Of a stretch of DNA of 64,000 nt, positions 10,701-21,937 are shown in pieces (position 1 is the stretch's first letter; every line of letters begins with the position of its first letter). Both the position numbers and the translations under genes were made by a program. This DNA is from Flammula alnicola. Its lineage: Eukaryota; Basidiomycota; Agaricomycetes; Agaricales; Strophariaceae. The stretch lies in the NCBI GenBank assembly GCA_015499995.1, contig JADNRV010000228.1:1-64000 (forward strand), given 5' to 3'. Below the pieces are notes generated by a model, which was not told the DNA's origin, made no database searches, and saw only the letters and a program-made list of their open reading frames with translations.

Positions 10701-13575
10701 AATTCGATAATGGTCGACATCTTCCTGAAGCTTCTCGAGATCGCATTGCATCCGACATTGCAGCATTTACTCTGGTATGTCTTTGACGTAGTATTTTTTT
10801 AGAATCGCCTCACCTATGTGTGCAGGCATTGCAGCCTATCGTCGACCGCCCTGATGCCGTGCCCGAGGTTCTTCCCGAAATCCTACTTTTGGCTGGCGAT
10901 CCTGACCCAAATGCTCCGTCTATTCTTGCTAATGGGCTATGGATCAAATATCGCACATCGCTGGATTGGGCATGGAAGGTCTGGGATAATACTGTTGCCA
11001 GTCTGCGACAAATTCCTAGCATGACATCTGACGTTGAAGCCCGTCGCGCCTGTGCTCTACGTTATGGGACCTTCCTTTGGCGAGTGGACCAACACCTGCC
11101 GAATGGTCTCGACGGCGATGTGTTACAGTGGTTTCTTGGACCAGGGAAAGCGGAAGTCGTGGCCCTCAGTGCGGACGCATGGGACGTATTGAAAACCTTG
11201 CTTCTATTCCTTTCTATACATGGTTCCTTGAAGACGACAACCATCTTGCAAGGACTGGTCTATCCTGCCTGGCAGCTCGGTGCCACGAGATCAATGGGAC
11301 GACCTGTGGTGTCCGAAACCTATCTCTCATCCGCCAACAGCCTTTGTTTCCATCTTCTTCTACAAGAGGATGGGAGCAATGATACAATGCCACCCATCGA
11401 CTTATTTGAGCTCCAATATATCCGTACAAAGCGCCAGGCGGTATATGAAGAACCCCATTTTCCATTGCTCGTTGCAAGTGTCCCAATTCTAATCTCTTTG
11501 GAAAATAATGAGGAAATACCTGAATCCCTGCGAACAGAGTCCACTGCTCTTCGTTGTCACATTTGTCAAGAGTCAGGGTTCCGCCAAGGCGCATATCGAA
11601 ACCTAGAAATAATCAGGGAAACTTTCGAAAACTCGCCTTACTTAATTGATCAAGATCCCAGTTCAGAAAACCTGAGCAAGCGAGCAATTGCTGGCTTAAG
11701 GATGATACTGTGCGATTCAACTGATGGTGCGTGTTTTCTGACCTGAGCATTAACGAAATTCATCAACGATATATAGAAGCAAATATTTACGACTGGCCTG
11801 AAGTGACATGCTTGTTAAGCCCATGGAAGATAGCAGCGACCACAATCCAAATGCAGCTGCAAGTCAAGAAGCTGGGTCGAGCTCTTTGCCATGAATCCAC
11901 CGCCGAATTTGCAGCTGCGAACCTAAACAAATTGACTTCTATGCTGTTCCATCATACTCGGACGGCCGAGGAAGCTTATTATGTCGGAGAAATGGCACGA
12001 GGAGCGGACAGCACGGTTGCTTCGAAGGTATATCCTCCTTGTATGCCCCGGATGGCCTGTATTAATTTGTGTGTAGTTCATCAACAACGGGTTTCAATGT
12101 ATGACGGATCTCTTGTTGGAAGCTCAGTCTGAGCCGGAGAGCTCGAACGCCAATTGCCTTCGACGAGTTGGTGAATTATTACGCGTCCTCATCCATGTAT
12201 CCCGGCCCTTTCGAGATCCTCCTGCGACGTTGCTAGCCGTGGACCCACAGGTCCTCGAGTCCTTCATAGTGGCCATTGACTGGAGGTTTAAGATTCTAGA
12301 GACAAACTTCTTTAGTGAAAATGTCCAGTCGCAGTTCATCCACAATCTTGTCCTTCTCGCACGGCTTTTGCAATTCGCGTTCAGTTTCAAGAACGTATGG
12401 ACGGCAAAGTCAAAAGAGACTTGCCTCAGCCTATCGTCCCTCATTTTTCGATTTGCCTTGGTGAGTTTATCAACGACAATGCAAAGAACAGGTGCTAATA
12501 CATTAATAGCATTCTGCAAGCGAAGATAACCTTGATATCAGCACATACCCAATACTTATTGATACCCTCTTTGTCCTTTACGATGGTAAGCAAATTCATT
12601 GCCCATTTTTAATAAACGTTGAGTTCACCCCCTGCTTCTGCAGAACTCCCACACGATGCTAAATTGATCACGTTCGATCCATATCGATACTACCCTAATA
12701 TTCCTGTAACCGACATTTCGACGGAGATGCCTCCAGAGTACCGAAAACAGATCTTGTCACTGCTTGTACAACTCCCACCAGACTCCGTAGTGACAGATCT
12801 AGTCAACGTCCATCGTGATGCCCAAGGCAACACAGTTTATGGAGCGCCTGTCGTAAACAAGCCTTGGGAATGGATAGAAAATCTCGGCGAGCCTTCTGTC
12901 TTGGACCCTAAAGAAGAGGACCGAGACCGAGAGGAGAAAGAACGCCTCCATCTCAAATACTTGGTGAAGAATTCCGGTTCGATTTCGCTGGACCACTTTG
13001 GCGCTCGGCTCACAGGCGATGGCATCAAGCAACGCACGCTAAACGACAATGAAGTTCAGATGGAGGGCCGCCTACGATCGTTCGAGGATGGAATGTCGGA
13101 GAACCTTTTCATTCGAGACTGGCGGGAAACGCGATGGAGTTCAGAACTTTCGCAAGAAACTAATAACCGCCACAGGGGCGAATTCAACGCGGATGCGTTG
13201 TTTGCGTCTGACCCGAGCAAGGCACAGTCCTCGAGGGCATCTCCAACATCATCCATCGTCTCTCGCTCGTCAACCCAAGGCACGGCATCCTCATTGCGCC
13301 AGCAACACCAGCAACAAAGTCCCAGTCAAACAATCCATAGCCGGCCCTCTAATTCAACGGTCCATGACGTGATCGACGTCGATATGATGCCGACAACTTC
13401 GTCATCAACAAAGGGCAAGGAATCGACGAAGCGCAAAGCAGCTGCGGCGGCCATAAGTGATGATGAAATCGAGATCATCGAGGGCCCTGTCGTGGGTCGG
13501 CCTTCGCAAAGCGCAAAGAAGCAAAAGGCAAGCAAAGCTCCCGCAGCGGCAAAGACAAGGGCACGGAAAAAGTGA
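7788..13575 (+). CDS. MED12: Mediator complex subunit 12 (Srb8)
   Basis: MED12 is part of the Cdk8 kinase module of Mediator and activates Cdk8-cyclin C in the nucleus. Seventeen exons join in frame to 1651 residues: 7788-7887, 7946-8043, 8097-8221, 8273-8492, 8545-8750, 8801-9005, 9058-9123, 9174-9431, 9483-9887, 9940-10120, 10174-10454, 10508-10774, 10826-11726, 11777-12027, 12077-12460, 12510-12585 and 12644-13575. The N-terminal Med12 domain is clear: PPAWLPKIHASADLGYVGF, HGAKGHDLLDLLHSNNVAI, and LNIKQTFKGVLADIDTRERW about 250-300 residues in. The last 200 residues are low-complexity, with Q-rich, S-rich and lysine-rich stretches. All introns are short and canonical and no stop interrupts the frame, so the gene looks intact. 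The start is the only ATG that continues into the conserved N-terminus. Confidence 0.93.
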
Positions 13576-13871
13576 TCGCGTATACATCTACGCGATCTAT
13601 ATAACCAAGCTATCTGTGCTCTGCTAAGGAATATTTAGAACGGATGGGAGTTCACTGTCTCTTTACATTGTACTTGTAATTTCGCCGTCCATGCATCATG
13701 AATAGAACAGGAACATTGTCGTGCATAATTTAAAAAAACCAATAATAGGCTCTGGAATTGAGCGGGTGAGTATGGAGAAAATAGATTTTGCTCACAGGTA
13801 CAGTACGAATTATTCAAATAATAGGATGAGACAGGTCGAGGGTTTGATCTACGGCTGAGCAGTCTAAAGGG

Positions 13872-14994
13872 TTATGTTTTCTTGCGAGGGAAAAAACCAT
13901 CCCAAGGGCCTGGGGTATTTCCCGAGGCCTTTCCTTTCCGGTTTACTGGCGGAGCGTTCTGCTTGGGAACAGGTTCGCCTGTGGCAGCGGCTATCGTGCT
14001 GACAAGTGCCTTCAAAGTGAAGGCCTCCGTAGGACGCGTACGAACTTGTTCTCGACACGTCGGACAGGTATAGACAGGATGCGGTGGCATCTGGTTTGTG
14101 ATCATCGCTTGCACATAGGGAAGAGTAGCGAGATGTGGGTTCTGCGCGAGTGTACGCAGGAGCTCCATGAACGCGTGGTTCATGTTCGGAGTGTTGGGAT
14201 GGGTAGCCAGAAATTGTGCTTGTGTTGTGCCGAACCAGTCTTGCAGGCATGACTGGCAGAACAAGTGGCCGCAATCTGGTAGGCTGAAAGGGAAAAGGGG
14301 CACGACTAAATTGAGCCACTCAGTAGTGAAGGACAAATCACAACGCACATGTAGGGCGTCCACATTCGGCACGTGCAAATCTCACAATCCAAGTGATCCG
14401 AAAGCTTTGCTGCGTCCTGGAAGGTCCGGAGAAGTTTTAGACATGGAGGACAAATGTGGTTCAAGAATACGAAACGCACCAGTATGACTTTTCCGTCAGC
14501 CGGCTGTCGAAGGGCCTGGAGCCGTTGATTCTCTTCACGCACTGTCTTGAGCTCTCTCGAGGCTCGTTCAAAATCCTTTTTATGTTTTACACTTTCCTGC
14601 AATATAAAATGGATGATAAGAACAATTGCACCGAATAACGGAAAGGTCAGCAGAAAAGTACGTCAACTCAGCTTACCTCTCTTAGCCTGCTAATCTGCCT
14701 CCTATAATCTGCAATAACAGATGGCTGCGATATCAGGTGTGGAGACTCGTCGTCCGAGGATATCTCAATGATGTCGGCGGCCGGAGGCACGACAGTTGGT
14801 TTCTTGGTGCGCGTCCGTGATTGAACTTTGTCTTGTCGCTTTTTCGTTGGCTGGATCTTCGAGGTCTCGACGTCGGAAGATGTAAATGAGATGGCGTCGG
14901 AGTCATGGTCAACCCGATGGCGCCTTTGTGGTGGGCTTGGTGTAGGAAAGGGTTGAGGACGAGGAGGGATGCTTGAGGAACGAGTGGCAGGCAT
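13872..14994 (-). CDS. RING-finger protein, probable E3 ubiquitin ligase
   Basis: Four exons (14994-14677, 14596-14480, 14416-14349, 14283-13872) give 304 residues. The N-terminal half is low-complexity, serine/proline-rich, with an IIEISSDDE acidic motif of the kind that can bind SUMO. A coiled-coil segment (KDFERASRELKTVREENQRL) follows. The RING finger reads CEICTCRMW, ILPDCGHLFCQSCLQDWF and YTCPTCREQV, so all eight metal ligands are present with a long insert between the two halves. The C-terminus is basic and ends FFPRKKT. The start is set at the ATG at 14994. Upstream on the minus strand TATATAAT at 15040-15033 could serve as a TATA box. The substrate is unknown. Confidence 0.85.
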
Positions 14995-15319
14995 TTCGTT
15001 CAAAAGGAATGAGAAGCGAATGGGATATCGGAATTATATAGTCTGGAAGTGGGCCGAGTGCTGACAACAGCAATGAGAGACTAGACAATGGCGTGGCCCA
15101 CGATTTTGTGGGTCGCTTTTGCAACGATGTCGTGGTTCAGTTGATGTTGAAAGTTGCAATTTACCTATTTGGGCCATGTTCGTATTTCGTCATAATAGGC
15201 TATAGCCCCTATTGTCATGTGAAAAGTCTATCAATATCTTCTATAGTGATACCGTCGAATTCGAAATCGCTGGTATTTCTCAAGCGCCGTACAGGTCCAT
15301 GTATCTTTTTTTTATTTAT
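14995..15319. other. intergenic, promoter side of the RING gene
   Basis: The stretch holds the 5' flank of the RING gene and the 3' flank of the BTB gene, both on the minus strand. Apart from the TATA-like word near 15036 nothing is recognised. Confidence 0.5.
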
Positions 15320-16330
15320 CTAAACTGTCTTCGGAAGTCCCTCGATACACTCCCGGATCACCCGTATTGTCTCCGACCTATCGTAAAGCAAACGCTTACA
15401 GCTCTCGTTTGAACATGCGGCCCTCCAGCAAGCCACCGCTTCAGGCCACACACAAAGTCCCTGTTCAAGGATCGTATCTCCCAGCGGTCGTGCGTCCATC
15501 TCCATAAACATTTTGTACTTCAGTTCTTTCCAGGTCGTATAGCTGATCGCTGTTTCGCATTGAATACATCGAGACGGTTCTCCTGATACAAAAGGGGGAC
15601 CGTCCAAGCACTGGCGGAACCTGTGTTATTGAAACGACGTGTTAAACATGAAAAAGGGACGTGAGGGACAGAGATAAGGCTTACCCTTCCCTTCGAGAGC
15701 GATGAAGCGAGAAAAGATCAAGTACGGCATCAGTAGGAAGAGTTCGAAGTGACGGACGATAAACTGGGTCATGCAAGTTCAACGACAGGGTGCGCGTTGA
15801 CAACGTCTTCGACTCTTGCTCCCAATCGTACCGACATGCAACGGCATATAGACGGATAGGGTCATTCAGGGAGGAGGGTGTCAGGATATACATCCTGATG
15901 AGCGACATGGGTCCAGGCATGTCATACTTCTCTGCTGCGTAAAGGAGAGACTCTACAAGATCATGCGAGGTGATCTCAGCAAACGGAAGCCCGCAGATCA
16001 TACGCAGTAGAGGCTCAAGGATTTCCGCGTCTTCGTCCAAGTAGATGATGTCTGACTGTGTGGTTGCTGACCTACTGACGCGAATGAGTCGGCATCATGA
16101 AAGGAATGCTGTTGAGAAACGTACTGAGGCAAGCTATACATCGTCCTGAAGAATCCCGACGTCGTTTTGAGAGTGTGAGAGTGAACGCGATAGTAGACTT
16201 TGGCGTCCTTTGCGGCCAGCACGACATTGGCATCAAGGGAAGAAAAGTCGGGGTGGAAGTTGAGGGTTGTCAGAGAACTCGAGCTCGCTGGGTGCACAAG
16301 GTCCTCGTCCGCTGACTCGAGTTGCATCAT
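15320..16330 (-). CDS. BTB/POZ-domain protein, agaricomycete type
   Basis: Three exons (16330-16125, 16071-15685, 15620-15320) give 297 residues. A BTB fold is read from the pattern LAAKDAKVYYRVHSHTLKTT then SGFFRTMYSLPQ (protein held inside the fold's first half), followed by LRMICGLPFAEI and LLYAAEKYDMPG. The C-terminal part has a cysteine pair set (RCIQCETAI, then ACWRAACSNESC) that could bind zinc. BTB proteins dimerise and often act as adaptors for Cullin-3 ligases or in transcription; which applies here is not known. The acceptor TCAGTAG|GTC was chosen because it alone keeps IIYLDEDAEI in frame. It is head to head with the YCII-like gene, with 228 bp between the start codons. Confidence 0.8.
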
Positions 16331-16558
16331 ATTTGAGTCTGGATACGAACCTCAAGGGCACTCTGATATCGATGGGCAAGGGTTATGTTATGTAAGGTCT
16401 TGTTCCACAGACCGTCCGTTGGATGATGTCGTGAACCATATGGAGTACGAGTTTATGAAGGCTTGTGGTTTGGCCACCGTCTCGGCCACAGCGCTAAGGT
16501 CGGTGATACCGGCCCGGAAGGTGTTCCCGTCAATCTCCCATAAGAGGCTGTCTTTATC

Positions 16559-17125
16559 ATGTTCCGACGTTCACTTCGAGTTCCAGTCAACTTCAGAGCA
16601 ATGTCTACCGCTGCATCTACTCCGGCACGTCACCGTTTTTTTGTCTACGCACCAGACAAGACCGAAGAAGGAACACTGGCCCGCAGGCTTTCTGTCAGAG
16701 AGCAGCATCTTGTTGGTGCGAAGAAAGGACATGAAAGTGGAATCATTCGTACGTACAGCAAGTAACATCGCATGTCTCTGTTTAATCCATCCCATTGTGC
16801 CCATAGGTATTGGTGGAATGATCACAACTCCGGATGCTATCACGAACCCAGATGCACCCAAGAAGATGGTCGGTTCGACGTTCATCTTCGAGGCAGAGTC
16901 GCTGGAACAGTGCGTCGAGAGACAGCAAGCTTTATTAGTTGCCAAGTTTCTGATGATGCTTTTGTAGGGTTAAGAATCTCATTGAATCCGACATTTATTA
17001 TACATCTGGCGTGGTAGGTGGCTCCAACACTTCCTATCGTCAACGGTTACATGATTGTCATTTTTCCGCAGTGGGATCCAGAGAAGATTGTGATCTTGCC
17101 CTTCTTCAGTTCCTTTCCTATTTGA
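16559..17125 (+). CDS. YCII-related domain protein, probably mitochondrial
   Basis: Four exons (16559-16748, 16807-16909, 16968-17013, 17072-17125) give 130 residues. After an Arg/Ser-rich start (MFRRSLRVPVNFRAMSTAAS) that looks like a mitochondrial presequence, the body fits the YCII dimeric alpha-beta barrel: RHRFFVYAPDKTEEGTLARR, REQHL, then GSTFIFEAESLEQ and LIESDIYYTSGVWD. The tail reads VILPFFSS. The family includes small catalytic or ligand-binding proteins; the substrate is unknown. A second in-frame ATG at codon 15 could give a shorter cytosolic form. The short third and fourth exons were fixed by the conserved ESDIYYTSGV segment. Confidence 0.82.
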
Positions 17126-18172
17126 GATGCCATTTGGCACGAGAGGGAAACGGTAATATGCAGGTCCTTACGGACAACTTTGAGAAATTCAGGAGACCCC
17201 CTCCAACTTACGCAGCATAGATCGAACTCGAACATGAAATTACATTCCGCACTCACTCAACAGTACCCATCCTTTGAATAAAAGTTGCAATCAATATTAC
17301 AAGGGTCATAGGCGCCAATGAAGAACTACAGAGCTGCAGCGACGCTATCCCATCCTCGAACGGCGGACTAACTGCATTGGTCTGATTCGGTCGTCGCCCA
17401 CTGTAGGGACTACTCTCGACCTAGACTCCCTGAATCAGCCGCGTCCGTTTCTCGCTTCAACAGATTTCTCGTTCACGCTTCAAATAGTACGGAAGGTATC
17501 CTTACGCGACAGTATTCAGCCCGCGATGCTCGTCTTGTCCGCAGCAAAACCTCTGATCGAGTCAGGTGTTATTCGGCGAGTTCTCATCTACGTAGGAAGG
17601 CTCTCATGAAACCGGTCTCATTAGGCGTGAAGGAATGTTGCCCTCCAAAGCTGTTGGGTCGTATGTCAAGACTTGACCCCCAAAGCCAATACATTGGTTG
17701 AAGTGAAACAGCTGATTGGATCCGACGTACTGGAACTTCAGGCCCAGGCTTTGTAGGACATCTTCCTAAACCTCTCGACTGACACCCTCGCGACGATAAA
17801 GCTAGATTTCAAGTGGGATAAGAAAATCCACATATTGTCAAAGACGCCATTTTCCTGACCACGGCGACTGGAGAAAGTTCGAGGTACTTAGTGAATGGCG
17901 CGCCTCTCATGGTTGAGAAACAAACGGAGTTTGTAAGGAGAAAGATGTGGAGAGTGTGTACGAGGTGGTCAAAGAGGCTACATAGTCCATTTATAGTGAG
18001 AAAACTATCCCTGAGTGAGCAACATGAACGTTTGATGCAGGCGGTCATGAGATAGCGCGTAGATCGCGTACTCTGTCGCCAAGCTCCGGCCCGCAATCAC
18101 GCGCAGAAACATTGGCACTTCACTCCCAAGGTCATTTCTCCACCAAACGCCTTTTATTCGCTGAAATTACTA
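17126..18172. other. no intact gene; possible unrecognised relic
   Basis: Long partly open stretches occur on both strands but all are interrupted. On the plus strand the frame from about 17330 stays open for roughly 90 codons. A second plus-strand stretch near 17910-18060 reads like coding sequence (TEFVRRKMWRVCTRWSKRLH). On the minus strand a segment near 18060-18110 reads [20 protein letters not shown]. No domain is recognised and the frames cannot be joined. It may be a decayed gene. Confidence 0.35.
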
Positions 18173-19383
18173 ATGGCGCAGTATCTATCTCGCTCTTCCA
18201 TCCGTAACTCTCTGCGCTTCACCACAAGCGTGCCCTTTCGCTCTACTCGAGTGGGAGCCTCCCAATTTCTGCCAGGCAGTTCTATCCGGTTCATGTCGTC
18301 GCAACAATCATATGAATACATCCTTGTCTCGCGTCCCGAGCCTTCGGTGGTGCTGGTGACGCTCAACAGGCCTAAATCGTTGAATGCCCTCAGCAGCCCT
18401 TTATTCAAGGAACTGAACGAGGCGATGAATGAGGCCGACAAGGATGACTCCGTTGGTGCTATCGTCTTGACAGGTTCTGAGAAGGCATTCGCAGGTCAGT
18501 CGGCCTTTGATACTCCCAAATGTCTGTAGCGCACTCAATAATACCGTGTCTTTCTAGCCGGAGCTGATATTAAAGAGATGAAAGACAAGCAATGTGGGCT
18601 ACCGATTACTCAAAGCACTATTCATGAACTCAATTCATGAACTCAATTCATTCTTCTTTCAGTTGCGGATGTTTACAAGAACAAGTTTTTGGAGGACTGG
18701 GCTGAAATCACCCATCTCCGCAAGCCTCTCATCGCGGCTGTTAGTGGTTATGCCGTGAGTTTAGAGATCGCGTAACTGTCGTGCATATCCTCAAGTACGA
18801 TCGTTCTCTAGCTTGGTGGAGGATGCGAGCTCGCGTTGATGTGCGACATCATTCTAGCCTCTCCATCGGCGAAATTCGGGCAACCCGAAATCAACCTCGG
18901 TGTTATTCCTGGCGGAGGAGGTTCGCAACGCCTCATTCGCTCCATTGGGAAATCTCGCACCATGGAACTTGTTCTGACGGGACGAACCATCTCCGCACAG
19001 GAGGCGGCGGAATGGGGCTTGGTCAGCAGAGTCGTTGGGGAGGGAGAAGGCGAGGTCGTCAAGGAAGCCGTGAATATGGCGAATCTGATTGCAAGCAAGA
19101 GTCAAATCGCCGTGCAGGCAGGAAAGGAAGTCGTTAACGCGGGTAGGTCGAGTCCCTGAAATTATTGGCACTGGCTGATCTTTGACTCTTCCAAGCCTAC
19201 GAATTGACTCTTGCCGAAGGCTTGCGCTTCGAGCGCCGGATTTTCCACGGTCTCTTCGCAACTAATGACCAGAAAGAGGGTGCGGTCTATTTCAAATATG
19301 TTTCTAGCGTCTCTCTGACTAGGCCTGACACAGGCATGGCCGCTTTTGCGGAGAAGAGGAAGGCCAACTTCACCCATACATAA
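18173..19383 (+). CDS. mitochondrial enoyl-CoA hydratase
   Basis: The enzyme hydrates trans-2-enoyl-CoA to 3-hydroxyacyl-CoA in mitochondrial beta-oxidation and branched-chain amino-acid breakdown. Six exons (18173-18494, 18558-18593, 18663-18754, 18812-19142, 19196-19279, 19334-19383) give 304 residues. The first 40 or so residues are rich in Arg and Ser with no acids, a typical mitochondrial presequence. The crotonase fold is clear: [11 protein letters not shown], the oxyanion motif [44 protein letters not shown] with the two catalytic Glu positions present, and a C-terminal [14 protein letters not shown]. Intron 2 contains a short tandem repeat (CATGAACTCAATT twice). It is convergent with the DUF4536-type gene. 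Confidence 0.93.
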
Positions 19384-19514
19384 GTAATGCACGCGGTTTT
19401 AGTTCTCCCAATCTCCGCATATACAAAACTAAAGCAATTTGAAGCAAACTTGTATGATATTTCGTCCATTTGGAGTGAATTTCTGCGAAGCAATAGCGAA
19501 AGGCAAGCTTCCCA

Positions 19515-19846
19515 CTACTTCCATTGCCTCCAGCGAAACACACTGCCGATAAGAAGAGCTATATCGGCCGTCAGTAATTGGATATAATAAGGTAGGGTTC
19601 CAATGTACCTAAGCCTAGGCCAGCCACAATCTTCTTTTGTCCTGGTGAACCTGGAGCAGCCGCACGAGATTGCCAGATGGCGTATGACCCAGTACCAGCC
19701 AGGACACCCGTCCCCATAATCCGACACGACAAGCACTCTTTTGGATTGGGACGCGCGTCAATTGATTCTGGACGGCTGTTATCAGAGCGTTCCATGAGCG
19801 TCCCTTGGTGAGCGGTCTCTGCCATCTCATTACTGGTGGTGGTCAT
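19515..19846 (-). CDS. small DUF4536-type membrane protein (DMAC1-like)
   Basis: Two exons (19846-19609 and 19558-19515) give 93 residues. The conserved core reads CLSCRIMGTGVLAGTGSYA, then GQKKIVAGLGLALLIGSVF across the splice site, followed by a basic RWRQWK end. This matches the DUF4536 family, whose animal member DMAC1 helps assemble the distal membrane arm of complex I. There are two hydrophobic stretches and a CxxC-like pair at the first. A mitochondrial inner-membrane location is inferred from the family. It starts head to head with the BTB gene at 20128. Confidence 0.75.
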
Positions 19847-20127
19847 GATGGAAGCGCGTTTAACAGGAATGACGAATCAGGCAGCCGACAGCACGTGATA
19901 TGATCGCTTGACTTGTTGCCAAAATTGGCAACTACTTGGCCCAGCTTTGACCTCCAAGCCACTGCCGGCACAACAAGATGCATCGTACTTATTCGAAGAA
20001 CAATGAGAAATGTGAACAATAGCTATGATATGGCCCAATAATTTGTAGTCCGACATAGCGATACTTATATTCTCCTGATTTCGAGGTTCGTTCCACCCAC
20101 GACTTACCTTCCTTCTGTCACCTCATC

Positions 20128-21396
20128 ATGCCACATTCTGCCACTCAACCTCTTGCACTCAACGGCCGCAAGCGCAAAGAACGCGAAGAGGAATCTCATA
20201 ACCCGTCACCTATCGACGGCATTCCGACTAAGAAACTTAGAACTGCCGCAAGCCCTACTTTAGACAAGGTTGCTTCCGACGACGATAGAGCTCCAGACTC
20301 ATCCCAGCCAGAGGAGTCGGAGTCGGAAGATAGCCTGGAAAATCCATACACTCCGGACGAAAATTTCTACTACGAGGACGGAAACATATTTGTTGTCGTT
20401 GGCGATATCCTCTTTTGTGTTCACAAAGAAAAGCTGGGAGCGCAGGGCGGTAAACTTGCCTATCTCAACTCCCCCGCGAAACATCCAGCCACGACCGAGA
20501 TTATCTACGGGCTTCCGCTGATCAGACTTTCTGATCTTTCGGTGCGAAGTTTCAGATTCCTTCTTGCGCACATATATGGGAGAATGTAAGCTGTTTCAAC
20601 TGCTTTACTGTCGACCTGAAATTCTAATACACGGTGGCACAGTACCCTCTCCAGGACACTTCCTGACTGCAATGATTGGCTTCATTGGGATGCTGCAGTA
20701 TCCCTCCTGAAAACCAGCCACGCATTGGATCTCAAGAACGTCCGCCGAGCAGCGTTAAAGGCCCTTGAATGTCTATTCCCGAGTACCCTTGAGCCATCTC
20801 CTCATCACCCTATTATTGCTGGCCTTAGCTTGCAAAGGCGAGGGAACTTCCGTCGTGTCTTCCCCATCCAGGCACTAGCATTATTCCACGACACCGGTGT
20901 GGACGAAATGTTACCCATGGCATATTACCATGCGGCTCAGTTATCCGTGGTTGATATCGTCAACGGCGTTCGGGACGGAGATGAGTTAATTAAACTCTCA
21001 GATAAAGACACCCTCGTTGTCCTTGGTGGGCGTGAAATGCTCCGAACGTCCCGTCGTCGGGTGACTTTCTTCTGGATCTCCCTCATAATGGCGGATTATG
21101 GGCTCCAAACGGCGTCTCCCGAGTGTACTCAATGGCGCCAGAGTCATGGCTTGTACTGCTATGGGTTCCTGCGACAGGTCTTCATTGCCTACGACATATC
21201 TCGATATCTCGAAGGACCCAACGCCCTTGAAATTCTACCACGGAAAGCATGCGATATCCTGCAGGCACATCTATGCAAACACTGTTGGGAGCAAGTCGAA
21301 GGAATGATAGATTACGGCTTGCAGACCAACCGAAAGCGACTTGCGGGCTACTTTGGGCTTAATAAAAAGAAAAGGAATAATGCGAAGCAGGGATGA
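20128..21396 (+). CDS. BTB-domain protein with acidic N-terminus
   Basis: Two exons (20128-20585 and 20643-21396) give 403 residues. The first 80 residues hold a basic KRKEREEE-type cluster and an acidic ESESEDSLE stretch, likely disordered and nuclear. The BTB-like part begins FYYEDGNIFVVVGDILFCVH and continues through DLSVRSFRFLLAHIYG and WDAAVSLLKTSHALDLKNVR. The large C-terminal helical region has no recognised domain. This long-BTB architecture is common and expanded in mushroom genomes. The partner is unknown. The intron was placed to keep RITLSRTLPDC in frame. Confidence 0.78.
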
Positions 21397-21937
21397 AAAG
21401 TCTACCTCTCCTCGAGGCAGGAACCCCTTTGGATCCTCGTATAATAATTTCCACGACTTGGGCAATGTATGTACCCTAATTTTCTACTTATATATTTTTA
21501 ATTTGCGGCCAATTTGTGGCAGCCTCTGAGTCTTAATAATAAACGGATTATCATGGGGGGTGGATCACGTGTGAATATGGGAAGAAATGATCTGGATAAA
21601 CCAATTTCGCATGACCGCAATAACCTTTGATCGGACCCCTTGCTTTCCTCCGGCAGTGCTTTACTTGTCTCTATCTGCGCGCAGGCCTGTTTCTAGTGCC
21701 CATGCTCTCTGCCAAAGTCACATGAAATAATTCATCATCTGCTCACCATGGCCATGGGGTATCCCATTCTCATCATATACATTAACAGCGTGGTTTCGGT
21801 GTATGCGTCTCTGCCTATCTCCCTTTCTTTCCAACCAGCAACTTATATAGCTCTTGACGCTTGAAGCTAGCTTGAAGGCCCGAACGCTGCTATTCTCTGT
21901 TTTCTGTTGCTCGAAACTCTGTCTATCGGGTTCTGGG
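21397..21937. other. intergenic, promoter side of the P450 gene
   Basis: No gene is seen. An ATG at 21748 opens a 40-codon frame with a hydrophobic start that stops before the P450 start; it could be an upstream ORF or a 5' leader intron, but nothing fixes this. Confidence 0.45.

Noticed and set aside
16200..16967. 255-residue plus-strand open frame overlapping two genes
   Set aside because: It runs antisense through BTB exon 1 and out of frame through the YCII-like exons, both of which have recognisable domains.
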